This document shows, piece by piece, positions 1 through 8,156 of a DNA stretch of 64,000 nucleotides. Position 1 is the first letter of the stretch. Every line of letters begins with the position of its first letter. The stretch spans positions 62,001 to 126,000 of the forward strand of contig CAZFKX010000026.1 of NCBI GenBank assembly GCA_964519345.1, given 5' to 3'. The notes below the pieces were generated by a model. It was given only the letters and a program-made list of their open reading frames with translations. It did no database searches and was not told the origin of the DNA. The position numbers and the translations under genes were made by a program. Origin of the DNA: Persephonella sp964519345. Lineage in GTDB: Bacteria; Aquificota; Aquificia; Aquificales; Hydrogenothermaceae.

Positions 1-567
1 CCTGCACTGTTTTATCTGCGTTTCGACCCTTTTAGGTATCCTTGGAAGTGCTATGAGCTGGGAATGTGAATGATAAAGACTTTTTCCAGCTTCTTTCCCA
101 TGATTTTTAAAAATCTGAACGTAAAATATATTTCTCTCTGCATATATCTGCCTCATTCTTTCCCTATAGGCGGTAAACATAAGAACCAAATCTTCAACAG
201 AAAAATCATTTATATGTTTCTCATGATCAGGCGTATCAATAATAACTTCATGAAATCCATAACCGCCCATAAGATCATGTATTGCTTCAGAAGTTCTGAA
301 AAAAGGTTCTGAAGGTTTTAAAGCTGGAAATTTGTTAGGTATAATTCTAATCTTCCAGCCTGGTTTATTTGGTTCTGATCCAGGTTCTCTGATTGCAAAA
401 ACCTCTGGTGGTGTTAAATTTTCATTTCCTGGTTCAAATGGACAGCTCTTTTTATCTACTTTTTTTTTATCCTCCCATACTAATGGATAATCATGGGGTC
501 TCTTTGCTCTTTCTTTTGATATTATTATCCATGTATCGTTCAGTCTGTTATATCTAAGTTCAGGCAT
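1..567 (-). CDS. galT: Galactose-1-phosphate uridylyltransferase, partial (3' end outside window)
   Basis: The minus strand reads open from an ATG at 567 to the window edge: 189 codons without a stop, so the C-terminal part is missing only because the window ends. The product begins MPELRYNRLNDTWIII, and further on shows IRIIPNKFPALKP, GFHEVIIDTP and SLYHSHSQLIALP, which are typical of the GalT branch of the HIT superfamily. GalT moves UMP between UDP-glucose and galactose-1-phosphate in the Leloir pathway; in a chemolithotroph this probably serves glycogen or surface-sugar metabolism (inference). A CTGGAG ribosome site lies 7 bases before the ATG. It follows the DUF507 gene by 22 bases and is probably co-transcribed with it. 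Confidence 0.85.
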   Translation of the reverse strand, partial: MPELRYNRLNDTWIIISKERAKRPHDYPLVWEDKKKVDKKSCPFEPGNENLTPPEVFAIREPGSEPNKPGWKIRIIPNKFPALKPSEPFFRTSEAIHDLMGGYGFHEVIIDTPDHEKHINDFSVEDLVLMFTAYRERMRQIYAERNIFYVQIFKNHGKEAGKSLYHSHSQLIALPRIPKRVETQIKQCR

Positions 568-589
568 TTAAGATCTCCAGATTGAAAAA

Positions 590-1138
590 CTACAAAAGCC
601 CTCTTCTTTTCAGTGCATCCTCATAAATTCTGTTGTAAAGGATTCTCCACTCAGGTGTTCCTTCAAGAATTTTTTTAGAATAGGATTTTATTCTCTGTCT
701 TACTTCCCTATCTATCTCTTTTTCTTCTTTAACAAGCTGTTTTAAAATTTCAAAAACCTTTCTTCTAATCTTATTTGGATGTTCAAATATCTCGATTGTA
801 GGATCTGTCTCTATATATTTTCTTATCTGATGAGCAACTTGATTCATCCTTTCCTCAGGATCAAGATGTATATTTCTTTCTTCTGCAAGTTTTTCTTTAA
901 CCTTTAGTACCGCCGTTCTGTATCTTATATCCTCAGACTCTATAAGATGCATATGTTGTTCAACAAGTTTCTCAGCCTGTTCTTCTATCTCTTTTTCTTC
1001 TGCTATAGCTTTATTTATTATCTCAATTAAATCTTTTTTGAATTTTTCATTATCCTCAGCTTCTACGTAATGTTTATCTAAAAGTTCTTTTATTATATTT
1101 TCAACTATTCTCTCAACCAGCCTTGCTGGTATTTTCAT
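590..1138 (-). CDS. DUF507 family protein, function unknown
   Basis: 182 residues, highly charged and almost entirely helical, with no membrane segment or signal peptide. Residues 1-100 and 100-182 look like two related halves: each begins with a stretch resembling IVENIIKELL or VFEILKQLV, followed by acidic and lysine-rich helices. This resembles the DUF507 family, known from Aquificota, for which I know no function. A strong AGGAGG site precedes the ATG, and a TTGAAA-N16-TATAAT promoter lies just upstream. The gene is divergent from truD and heads a probable two-gene unit with galT. Confidence 0.75.
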   Translation of the reverse strand: MKIPARLVERIVENIIKELLDKHYVEAEDNEKFKKDLIEIINKAIAEEKEIEEQAEKLVEQHMHLIESEDIRYRTAVLKVKEKLAEERNIHLDPEERMNQVAHQIRKYIETDPTIEIFEHPNKIRRKVFEILKQLVKEEKEIDREVRQRIKSYSKKILEGTPEWRILYNRIYEDALKRRGLL

Positions 1139-1170
1139 TAAATTCCTCCTGCACCTTTTTCAGTTTTGTT

Positions 1171-1198
1171 ATTATATTACATTTTATATATTTTTCAA
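1171..1198 (-). promoter_or_regulatory. Sigma-70-type promoter for the DUF507-galT unit
   Basis: On the minus strand, TTGAAA (complement of 1193-1198) is followed by a 16-base spacer and a perfect TATAAT (complement of 1171-1176). The start would fall near 1163, about 25 bases before the DUF507 start codon. The same 70-base gap must also hold any truD promoter, for which I see only a weak TTGTTA/TATATT pair. Confidence 0.6.
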
Positions 1199-1208
1199 AA
1201 CTGGCAGG

Positions 1209-2120
1209 ATGATGAAAAAATTAGCTTTTGACTGGAATTTAAAAGAAAAACCAGAAGATTTTATAGTTAGTGAAGTCTCAAAACTTCCCTTAGATGAAAA
1301 CGGAAAATTCTACCTCTATCTATTGATAAAAAGAAATATGAACACAAAAGAGATAACCAACAAATACAGGCTTGATTATGCAGGACTCAAGGATAAGAAT
1401 GCGTTAACCTTTCAATATGTATCATCAGTTAGATTTTTGGGGAAAGTAGTTAAAGAAAAAAAAGATAACGAATCTTTTTATATACTTTACTACTTAGGAA
1501 AGATATCCAGGAGAATAAAGATAGGACAGCTTTTAGGTAATAAATTCAGTATTAAACTCAAAGGATCAGATATAAATATTCAGAACTGGTTCATAAATTA
1601 TTTTGATGTACAAAGATTAGAGAGAAATTTTGAAAAGGGAAGAAAAATTATACAAAATGTATCTTCCAATACAAGCTGGAAAAAATTAAGCTGGTTTGAA
1701 AACTTTTATATAGATGCATATCTCAGTTATTTATGGAACAAGACATTAATGAGATATCTTTCTGAGAGGTTTGAAGGTTATAAGATATATGAGAAATCGT
1801 TTGGTTTTTTTATACCTTTTACAGATTATCAGTTTCTATTTGAAAATATTCCAAGATTCTGGCCTATATTAGGATATAAAGTGCGCATAAAAGATTATGA
1901 GTTAAATATATACTCAGAGATACTGTCTGATGAAGGTATTGATATAGAAAAAATTTTAAACAAATTGAAAAACCTAAGAATCAAAGGAGATTACAGGAAA
2001 ACTTTTTTAAAAGCTGAAGATCTCATTATAAAAGGAGACAGGATACAGTTCTTTCTTCCAAAGGGAGCCTATGCAACGATGTTTTTAAAACATATCTTTA
2101 ATTATGGAGTACAAGAATGA
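1209..2120 (+). CDS. truD: tRNA pseudouridine(13) synthase TruD
   Basis: 303 residues. The TruD signature YAGLKDKNALTFQ is at residues 57-69, with the expected catalytic aspartate at D62. The C-terminal motif LPKGAYATMFLKHIF (about 285-300) also fits. TruD isomerises uridine 13 of certain tRNAs. The protein is shorter than the roughly 350 residues of E. coli TruD, mainly in the inserted middle domain. Two consecutive ATG codons (1209 and 1212) are possible starts behind GGCAGG; either gives the same protein give or take one residue. It overlaps aat by four bases (ATGA) and starts a long run of plus-strand genes. Confidence 0.9.
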   Translation: MMKKLAFDWNLKEKPEDFIVSEVSKLPLDENGKFYLYLLIKRNMNTKEITNKYRLDYAGLKDKNALTFQYVSSVRFLGKVVKEKKDNESFYILYYLGKISRRIKIGQLLGNKFSIKLKGSDINIQNWFINYFDVQRLERNFEKGRKIIQNVSSNTSWKKLSWFENFYIDAYLSYLWNKTLMRYLSERFEGYKIYEKSFGFFIPFTDYQFLFENIPRFWPILGYKVRIKDYELNIYSEILSDEGIDIEKILNKLKNLRIKGDYRKTFLKAEDLIIKGDRIQFFLPKGAYATMFLKHIFNYGVQE

Positions 2121-2800
2121 TCTTCAGATTAAGTAAAGATATATGGTTTCCAGATCCATACACAGCTCCTAAGAACTATCCAGTAGCTGTAGGTGGAGAT
2201 CTCTCCCCTGAAAGACTACTGTTTGCATATTCCTTAGGTATTTTTCCATGGTATTCTGAAGAAGAGCCTATTTTGTGGTGGTGTCCCGATCCTCGTATGG
2301 TACTCTTCCCAGAAAAACTAAAAATATCAAGAAGTCTCAGAAAAGTTCTCAAGAAAAAAATATTTAGTGTTAAGTTTGATACATTATTTGAAGAAGTTAT
2401 AAACAGATGTGCAACTATAGAAAGAAAAGAGCAAACAGGAACCTGGCTTGTTCCTGAGATGATAGATGCTTATATAAGATTACACAGGCTTGGTTTTGCT
2501 CATTCTGTTGAAGTTTTTTTAAATGGAAAGCTTGTAGGTGGACTCTATGGTGTTTCTCTTGGTGGAACATTTTTTGGAGAATCTATGTTCTATGAGGTTC
2601 CAGATGCATCTAAGGTTGGATTTGTATATCTCGTCCAGAGATTAAAAGATTGGGATTTTGATATGATAGACTGCCAACAATCAACAGAACATATGAGAAG
2701 ATTTGGAGCTGAAGAAATAAGTAGAAAAGAGTTTCTTAACATACTGAAAGAATCCCTTAAGAAAAAAACAAAACTTGGAAAATGGTCAAGGATTTTATGA
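2117..2800 (+). CDS. aat: Leucyl/phenylalanyl-tRNA-protein transferase
   Basis: 227 residues, the usual size for Aat. Family motifs are clear: FPDPYTAP and VGGDLSPERLLFAYSLGIFP in the first 45 residues, LWWCPDPRMVLFP, then GGLYGVSLGGTFFGESMF and DCQQSTEHMRRFGAEE. The enzyme transfers leucine or phenylalanine from tRNA to proteins with N-terminal lysine or arginine, marking them for the ClpS/ClpAP N-degron pathway. It is translationally coupled to truD through an ATGA overlap. Confidence 0.95.
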   Translation: MIFRLSKDIWFPDPYTAPKNYPVAVGGDLSPERLLFAYSLGIFPWYSEEEPILWWCPDPRMVLFPEKLKISRSLRKVLKKKIFSVKFDTLFEEVINRCATIERKEQTGTWLVPEMIDAYIRLHRLGFAHSVEVFLNGKLVGGLYGVSLGGTFFGESMFYEVPDASKVGFVYLVQRLKDWDFDMIDCQQSTEHMRRFGAEEISRKEFLNILKESLKKKTKLGKWSRIL

Positions 2801-2879
2801 TTAATCTGGTTTTTTTAATGCAGAATAACGTTTAAAATATTTTATGAAAAAAATTATTTTCCGGAGAGGTGAAAGGTTA

Positions 2880-4874
2880 ATGGAGAATATTGATCAGCTG
2901 TGTGTAAACACTATAAGAATGCTATCACTGGATCAGATCCAGAAGGCAAAATCAGGACATCCAGGAATGCCACTTGGAGCAGCCCCAATGGCCTATGTTC
3001 TGTGGGATAGAATTTTAAAACATAATCCTAAAAATCCAAACTGGTTTAACAGAGACAGATTTATACTGTCTGCGGGACATGGTTCTGCAATGCTTTACTC
3101 ACTACTTCATCTTTACGGTTACGATCTTTCCATAGATGAGCTTAAAAGATTCAGACAGCTGGGCAGTAAAACACCCGGACATCCAGAATACAGACTTACA
3201 CCTGGTGTTGAGGCAACAACAGGTCCACTCGGACAGGGCTTTGGTATGGGTGTTGGTATGGCCATAGCAGAGTGCTACCTATCAAACTACTTCAATAGAG
3301 ACGGCTTCAATATAGTTGATCACTACACATATGCTATAGTTTCGGATGGAGACTTAATGGAAGGAATATCTTCAGAGGCAGCAGCTCTTGCAGGAAGGCT
3401 TAAACTTGGAAAACTTATCTACCTTTATGATGACAACCATATCACAATAGAAGGAGATACATCTCTTGCCTGGAACGAGGATATAGAGCTTAGATTTAAA
3501 GCCCACGGATGGCATGTTATAACAGTTTCTGATGGGAACGATCTTGATGCTATATACGGAGCTATAAGAGCAGCCCAGGATGAGAAAGAAAGACCATCTC
3601 TTATAAAGGTAAGAACCCATATAGGATATGGTTCTCCAAAGCAAGATGATCCTGAGGTTCATGGAGCACCTCTTTCTGAGGAAGAAGCAAGAAAAACAAA
3701 AAGATTTTTTGGATTTCCAGAAGACAGGGATTTTTATATTCCTCAAGATGCATTAGAACATTTCAGGAGAGCCGTTGATAAAGGAGAGAAATTAGAGAAA
3801 GAATGGATAGAGATGTTCAGCGAGTATGAAAAAGCATATCCAGAACTTGCTGAGGAGTTTAAAAGATTTATATCTGGAGAACTTCCTGAAGGATGGGACA
3901 TTAATCTTCCAGAATTTAAAGATACGTCTAAAAAAATAGCAACAAGGTCTGCTTCAGGAGAAACACTTAACATCCTTGCTGATAGGCTGCCTAATCTTAT
4001 AGGAGGATCTGCAGATCTTGCTCCATCAAATAAAGTTGTAATGAAAGGAAAAGGAGATTTTTACTGTGAAACGCCAACAGGAAGAAATATACATTTTGGT
4101 ATAAGAGAACATGCCATGGGAACAGCCGTCAATGGCATGGCCCTTCATGGTGGAATCATACCATTTGGTGCTACTTTTTTTGTTTTTACAAACTACATGA
4201 GAGCATCAATAAGAATGGCTGCTCTGATGGATATACATTCTATATTTATATTCACACATGACAGCATAGGTGTTGGAGAAGATGGTCCAACACACCAACC
4301 TGTTGAACATCTGATGTCTTTTAGAATAATGCCAAACATGACTGTTATAAGGCCTGCTGATGCTAATGAAACTGTAGAAGCTTGGAAGATTGCATTAATA
4401 AGGAAAAAACCTGTAATGCTTGTTTTAACAAGACAAAATGTTCCTGTTCTTGATCCAGAAAGATATCCAATAAAGGAAGGCGTTAAAAAAGGTGCCTACA
4501 TACTTGAAGACAATGAAAGTCCAGATATTATCCTCATAGGAACCGGATCGGAGGTTCATATAGTGTTAGATGCAAAAAAATTACTCGATCAAAAAGGCGT
4601 AAGATCAAGAGTTATATCAATGCCTTCATGGGAGCTTTTCCTTGAACAGGATGAGGATTACAGAAAAGAGTTAATTCCTGAAAATATACCAAAAGTAGTC
4701 GTAGAAGCTGGAGTTTCTCTTGGATGGAAAGATATAGTTGGAGATAACAGTATTATTATAGGTCTTGATAGATTTGGCGAATCAGCTCCAGGTAATGTCC
4801 TAATGAGAGAATTTGGCTTTACTCCTGAGAATGTAGCTAAAAAGGCATTATCTGTTCTGCAGAAGATAGCTTAA
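2880..4874 (+). CDS. tkt: Transketolase
   Basis: Thiamine-diphosphate enzyme of the non-oxidative pentose phosphate pathway. It is complete at 664 residues from the ATG at 2880. This start is preferred over an in-frame ATG at 2844 because a GGAGAGG/GGTGAAAGG ribosome site lies directly before it and the protein then begins MENIDQLCVNTIRMLSLD, as in the family. The substrate motif SGHPGMPLGAAPMAY, the ThDP motif GDGDLMEG-like VSDGDLMEGISSEA, and HDSIGVGEDGPTHQPVEHL are all intact. It lies 79 bases after aat and 15 bases before the antiporter gene, so it may be transcribed into the ATPase operon. Confidence 0.95.
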   Translation: MENIDQLCVNTIRMLSLDQIQKAKSGHPGMPLGAAPMAYVLWDRILKHNPKNPNWFNRDRFILSAGHGSAMLYSLLHLYGYDLSIDELKRFRQLGSKTPGHPEYRLTPGVEATTGPLGQGFGMGVGMAIAECYLSNYFNRDGFNIVDHYTYAIVSDGDLMEGISSEAAALAGRLKLGKLIYLYDDNHITIEGDTSLAWNEDIELRFKAHGWHVITVSDGNDLDAIYGAIRAAQDEKERPSLIKVRTHIGYGSPKQDDPEVHGAPLSEEEARKTKRFFGFPEDRDFYIPQDALEHFRRAVDKGEKLEKEWIEMFSEYEKAYPELAEEFKRFISGELPEGWDINLPEFKDTSKKIATRSASGETLNILADRLPNLIGGSADLAPSNKVVMKGKGDFYCETPTGRNIHFGIREHAMGTAVNGMALHGGIIPFGATFFVFTNYMRASIRMAALMDIHSIFIFTHDSIGVGEDGPTHQPVEHLMSFRIMPNMTVIRPADANETVEAWKIALIRKKPVMLVLTRQNVPVLDPERYPIKEGVKKGAYILEDNESPDIILIGTGSEVHIVLDAKKLLDQKGVRSRVISMPSWELFLEQDEDYRKELIPENIPKVVVEAGVSLGWKDIVGDNSIIIGLDRFGESAPGNVLMREFGFTPENVAKKALSVLQKIA

Positions 4875-4889
4875 ATCAGTGGGAGGGGG

Positions 4890-6116
4890 ATGGAATATAT
4901 ACATCATGGTGGAGTGCTTCTTGAAATTGGTCTGATCCTGATAGTAGGTTATATCTTTGGAAATTTAGCTAACTTCTTTAATCTACCAAGGGTAAGTGGA
5001 TATATCCTCGCCGGTATAGTGATGAGTCCCTCACTTCTTAATGTTATAGATCAGGATTTTCTTGATAAGTCTAATATAATCACACATGCTTCTCTCTCAA
5101 TAATAACCTTTTTAATAGGTTCTTCGCTATCCTGGAACAGGATCAAATCACTTGGTAAAAATATTGCCTTTATAACCTTAGGTGAGGCTGAAATTGCATT
5201 TTTACTGGTTACATTGTGTATGTTTATATATATTTTCTCAACTCAGGAAATAGATATAAAAATGCTTGCTGCACTTTCTCTTCTTTTTGGTGCTCTTGCC
5301 TCACCAACAGATCCAACAGCCACACTTGCGGTTATACATGAGTACAAAGCCAAAGGTGTCCTTACAACAACTGTGCTGGGTGTTGCCGCATTAGATGATG
5401 CAACCGGTATAATGAATTTTGTCTTAGGATACGCTGTAGCAACATCGCTTGTAGCAGGGCAAAGCATTAGGATATCTCAGATCGCTTATGAGATTTTATA
5501 TCAGATACTTGGCGCTATTATCATTGGGATTATTATGGGTTATCTAATGCATTTCTTAGGTCAGTTTGCCAAGGAAAGAAAAGAAGTTGTAACAGTAACA
5601 GTTGGAATACTGTTTATAACATTTTCCTTAGCACACGGTTTAGGTGTAGATGAACTGTTGTCAACGATGACAGCGGGAATTACCCTTGTAAATGTTGATA
5701 CTGAAAATGAGAAGTTTAAAGCCCCCTTAGAAAACTATATAGAGGACGTTATATTTACAGCATTTTTTGTTGTAGGTTCAGCCTTTTTAAATCTAAAAAT
5801 ACTGCTGCAGTATCTCCCAATAGTGGCTGTTTATGTTATTGCAAGGTTTACTGGAAAATTTGCTGGTGTTTATATAGGAGGGCATCTGTCAGATGCTCCT
5901 CCAAAAGTAAAAAAATATTTAGCATTTTCACTTTTTCCACAGGGCGGAATTGTGATAGGTTTATCCCTTTTGGCTTACCAGAATCCTGATTTTAGAGATA
6001 TAGGTCTAATCCTTGTAAATATAGTTATTGGAGCAACTGCAATACATGAGTTTTTAGGACCTATTTTTTCTGAAATTGCTCTAAAAAAAGCTGGTGAGAT
6101 TGAAAAAAAAGTATGA
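4890..6116 (+). CDS. CPA2-type Na+(K+)/H+ antiporter at the head of the N-ATPase operon
   Basis: 408 residues with about 12-13 hydrophobic segments and no C-terminal regulatory domain. The transport-core motifs are SPTDPTATLAV (residues 138-148) and ALDDATGIMNF (167-177). The paired aspartates D169-D170 are the ion site of electrogenic CPA2 exchangers such as NapA; electroneutral NhaP types have ND. The cation is not proven: Na+ is favoured by context, K+ is possible. GGGAGGGG lies three bases before the ATG, a rather tight spacing. The stop overlaps the atpR start (ATGA), so the antiporter is translationally coupled to the ATPase genes. This suggests the two machines exchange the same ion pool across the inner membrane. 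Confidence 0.85.
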   Translation: MEYIHHGGVLLEIGLILIVGYIFGNLANFFNLPRVSGYILAGIVMSPSLLNVIDQDFLDKSNIITHASLSIITFLIGSSLSWNRIKSLGKNIAFITLGEAEIAFLLVTLCMFIYIFSTQEIDIKMLAALSLLFGALASPTDPTATLAVIHEYKAKGVLTTTVLGVAALDDATGIMNFVLGYAVATSLVAGQSIRISQIAYEILYQILGAIIIGIIMGYLMHFLGQFAKERKEVVTVTVGILFITFSLAHGLGVDELLSTMTAGITLVNVDTENEKFKAPLENYIEDVIFTAFFVVGSAFLNLKILLQYLPIVAVYVIARFTGKFAGVYIGGHLSDAPPKVKKYLAFSLFPQGGIVIGLSLLAYQNPDFRDIGLILVNIVIGATAIHEFLGPIFSEIALKKAGEIEKKV

Positions 6117-6370
6117 AAGTCTTAATTTATCTATTACTTTTTTTTCTTGGCTTTTTATCTGGGATCTTTTTCTTTAAACATCTCTTCAAAAATAGTAAAG
6201 AAGCTATTCTAAAAAAGAAAAGATCAACAGGTTTTTTTAGGAGATTTATTCCTTTTTCTATAGTTGCTGTTCTTGTAGCTTATTATTTTAAGACTGGAAT
6301 CATTTTCTTTTTACTGGGATTTTATATATCAAGGTTGACATTTGTAAGGGTAATAACTGATCTTAAATGA
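6113..6370 (+). CDS. atpR: N-ATPase subunit AtpR-like small membrane protein
   Basis: 85 residues with three hydrophobic segments, at about 3-24, 48-62 and 65-80. Basic residues lie next to or inside the membrane parts, including R43-R44 before segment 2 and R74 and R79 in and after segment 3. Size, topology and the place directly before atpB match AtpR, one of two small proteins found only in N-ATPase operons; its arginines have been proposed to help c-ring handling. It has no clear ribosome site and starts inside the antiporter stop codon, so translation is probably coupled. The assignment rests more on context than on sequence. Confidence 0.65.
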   Translation: MKVLIYLLLFFLGFLSGIFFFKHLFKNSKEAILKKKRSTGFFRRFIPFSIVAVLVAYYFKTGIIFFLLGFYISRLTFVRVITDLK

Positions 6371-6371
6371 T

Positions 6372-7109
6372 ATGGGAGTAGAAAAAGTATTCACAAAAGA
6401 ACTTTTTGACTTTGGCTATATAAGTATTGGTAATTTAAAAGTAAAACTTGTTATTACAGATGTTGTACTTACAACATGGGTTGCCATGATCTTTGCTGTA
6501 ATCCTATCTCTTATTTTTACAAAAAATCTGAAGATAAAGGATCCTTCAACAAGACAGATACTCATAGAAACTATCATTATATCTATGGCAAGACAGATAA
6601 GAGATTTTTCTCAAACACCTGTATTTCCTTTTTTCAATCTTATAGCAACAATGTGGATATTTGTAGCCTTTTCAAATCTTATTGGTATGATTCCTCCTTT
6701 TCATACACCCACAGGAAACATATCCGCTGTTGCCGGCTTATCAACCATTACCTTTTTCTCCATTTACTATTACGGCGTAAAATTTCATGGGATATCTTAC
6801 TTTAAAAAATTCTTTGAACCTGTTTTCATACTTTTCCCTCTTAATATTGTAGGAGAACTTGGTAGAATACTTTCTCTCACATTCAGACTCTTTGGGAATA
6901 TGCTTGGATGGGATCTGATAATAGCTATACTTGTACTTTTAACAGGAGTTCTCATTCCAGTTCCAATGATGCTTTTCAATATAGTTGGCGACATTATTCA
7001 GGCTTATCTTTTTGGTGTTTTAACCCTTGCATATATAGTTGCAGGACTTAAAGTTGAAGATATAGATAAAAAACTTTCCGGCATAAAAGAAGACTGGTAC
7101 GAAATTTAG
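6372..7109 (+). CDS. atpB: ATP synthase F0 subunit a (N-ATPase type)
   Basis: 245 residues, multi-pass membrane stator of F0. The essential arginine lies in LSLTFRLFGNM (R172, equivalent to E. coli R210). The last helix keeps the matching glutamine in GDIIQAYLFGVLTLAY (Q210). NLIGMIPPF and TPTGNISAV are also characteristic. It starts one base after atpR with no Shine-Dalgarno sequence, so it is probably translated by re-initiation. With the c ring it forms the two half-channels for ion passage. Confidence 0.92.
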   Translation: MGVEKVFTKELFDFGYISIGNLKVKLVITDVVLTTWVAMIFAVILSLIFTKNLKIKDPSTRQILIETIIISMARQIRDFSQTPVFPFFNLIATMWIFVAFSNLIGMIPPFHTPTGNISAVAGLSTITFFSIYYYGVKFHGISYFKKFFEPVFILFPLNIVGELGRILSLTFRLFGNMLGWDLIIAILVLLTGVLIPVPMMLFNIVGDIIQAYLFGVLTLAYIVAGLKVEDIDKKLSGIKEDWYEI

Positions 7110-7124
7110 AAGGAGGGATATAAA

Positions 7125-7391
7125 TTGGATTCATTAACAATCATTGCTGCAGTTTCCATATTTACAGCAGGATTAACAATTGCGTTAGGTGGTATGATGC
7201 CGTCAAGGGGAGAAGGTGAAGCTTTAACAAAAGCAATAGAATCCGTTGCCAGACAACCTGAACAGGCGAACAATATAATTAGGCTGTTTTTTATAGGGGC
7301 TGCGGTTGTCGAGTCTGTTGCTATCTATTCCCTCGTTATAGCATTGATTATACTTTTTGCAAACCCATTTATACATCTTTTTACAAAATAG
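7125..7391 (+). CDS. atpE: ATP synthase F0 subunit c (N-ATPase type, two-carboxylate ion site)
   Basis: 88 residues, two transmembrane helices. The start is TTG, well placed 8 bases after AGGAGGG. The loop reads IESVARQPE and helix 2 reads VVESVAIYSLVIALI. Compared with the Na+ rotor of Ilyobacter, the ion site aligns as Q32 to E30, V63 to V61, E65 to E63, S66 to S64 and Y70 to Y68. Glu therefore replaces Gln at the first position, giving two carboxylates per site, as described for Fusobacterium nucleatum. The stretch IIRLFFIGAAVVES and the ending FANPF are typical of N-ATPase c subunits. Na+ coupling is likely, but protons cannot be excluded from sequence. Confidence 0.93.
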   Translation: MDSLTIIAAVSIFTAGLTIALGGMMPSRGEGEALTKAIESVARQPEQANNIIRLFFIGAAVVESVAIYSLVIALIILFANPFIHLFTK

Positions 7392-7400
7392 GTATAAAGG

Positions 7401-8156
7401 ATGAAGTTTGATCTTCTTACATATACATTTGAGATAATTAACTTTTTTATTCTTTTATGGATACTAAAAAAGCTACTATACAATCCCGTTATATCAGTTC
7501 TTAAGAAAAGAAAAGAGTATATAAATGAGAAAATAGAAGAAGCTGAAAAGGCAGAATTAGAACTAAAAAAGATAAAAGATGAGTATAATCAGATTTTAAA
7601 AAAGATGGAGGAGCTTAAGAAAACAAAAATTGCACAGATATCTAAAGAAGTACAGCAGGAAAAAGAAAAACTTTATACCCAGATGAAGAAAGAGCTTGAT
7701 GCAGAAAGGCAGAAATTTCTGGAATCTCTTGAGATAGAAAAGAAAGAGGCAATAAATGAGCTAAAAGAAGAAACAGTAAGATACTCTCTAAAATTTGTAT
7801 CAAAACTGCTCTCAGAAATATCAGATAAAAATATACACAGAAAGCTTTTAAATATTGCAGTTGAGGGAATAAAAAATATAAATACAGAAGAGATAGACAA
7901 TATATCAGCTGAACTGAAAGAGAGAAATACGGTAACTGTTGAAACAGCCTATCCTCTGTCAGAACTGGATATTAAAAATATAAAAAAGGTCATAAAGGAT
8001 ATGTTTGGTGTTGATGTAACAATAAAAACTGAAGAAAGGAAAAACCTTATTGCTGGTGTAAAAATACACATAGCTTCTAAAATGATAGACTCATCTCTTG
8101 AAGGACAGATATCTGTATTTGAGACATTACTGAGGGAAAAAATTGAAACTTCATGA
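7401..8156 (+). CDS. atpF: ATP synthase subunit b with a C-terminal delta-like domain
   Basis: 251 residues, much longer than a normal b subunit (about 160). Residues 10-29 form the single membrane anchor (FEIINFFILLWILKKLLYNP). Residues 30-135 form the charged coiled coil of the peripheral stalk. The last 50 residues (NLIAGVKIHIASKMIDSSL region) resemble the C-terminal domain of the delta subunit, where homologs carry GGV-IRIGD-V-D-S. No separate atpH gene is present in the operon, so this protein probably supplies both functions; a long b without atpH is usual in N-ATPases. It overlaps atpA by 14 bases. Confidence 0.88.
   Translation: MKFDLLTYTFEIINFFILLWILKKLLYNPVISVLKKRKEYINEKIEEAEKAELELKKIKDEYNQILKKMEELKKTKIAQISKEVQQEKEKLYTQMKKELDAERQKFLESLEIEKKEAINELKEETVRYSLKFVSKLLSEISDKNIHRKLLNIAVEGIKNINTEEIDNISAELKERNTVTVETAYPLSELDIKNIKKVIKDMFGVDVTIKTEERKNLIAGVKIHIASKMIDSSLEGQISVFETLLREKIETS

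Noticed and set aside
1..567. galT as a truncated pseudogene
   Set aside because: The frame is intact up to the window edge; only the window boundary cuts it.
6476..6805. 109-residue open frame inside atpB
   Set aside because: It is an out-of-frame shadow of the conserved a-subunit gene with no ribosome site.
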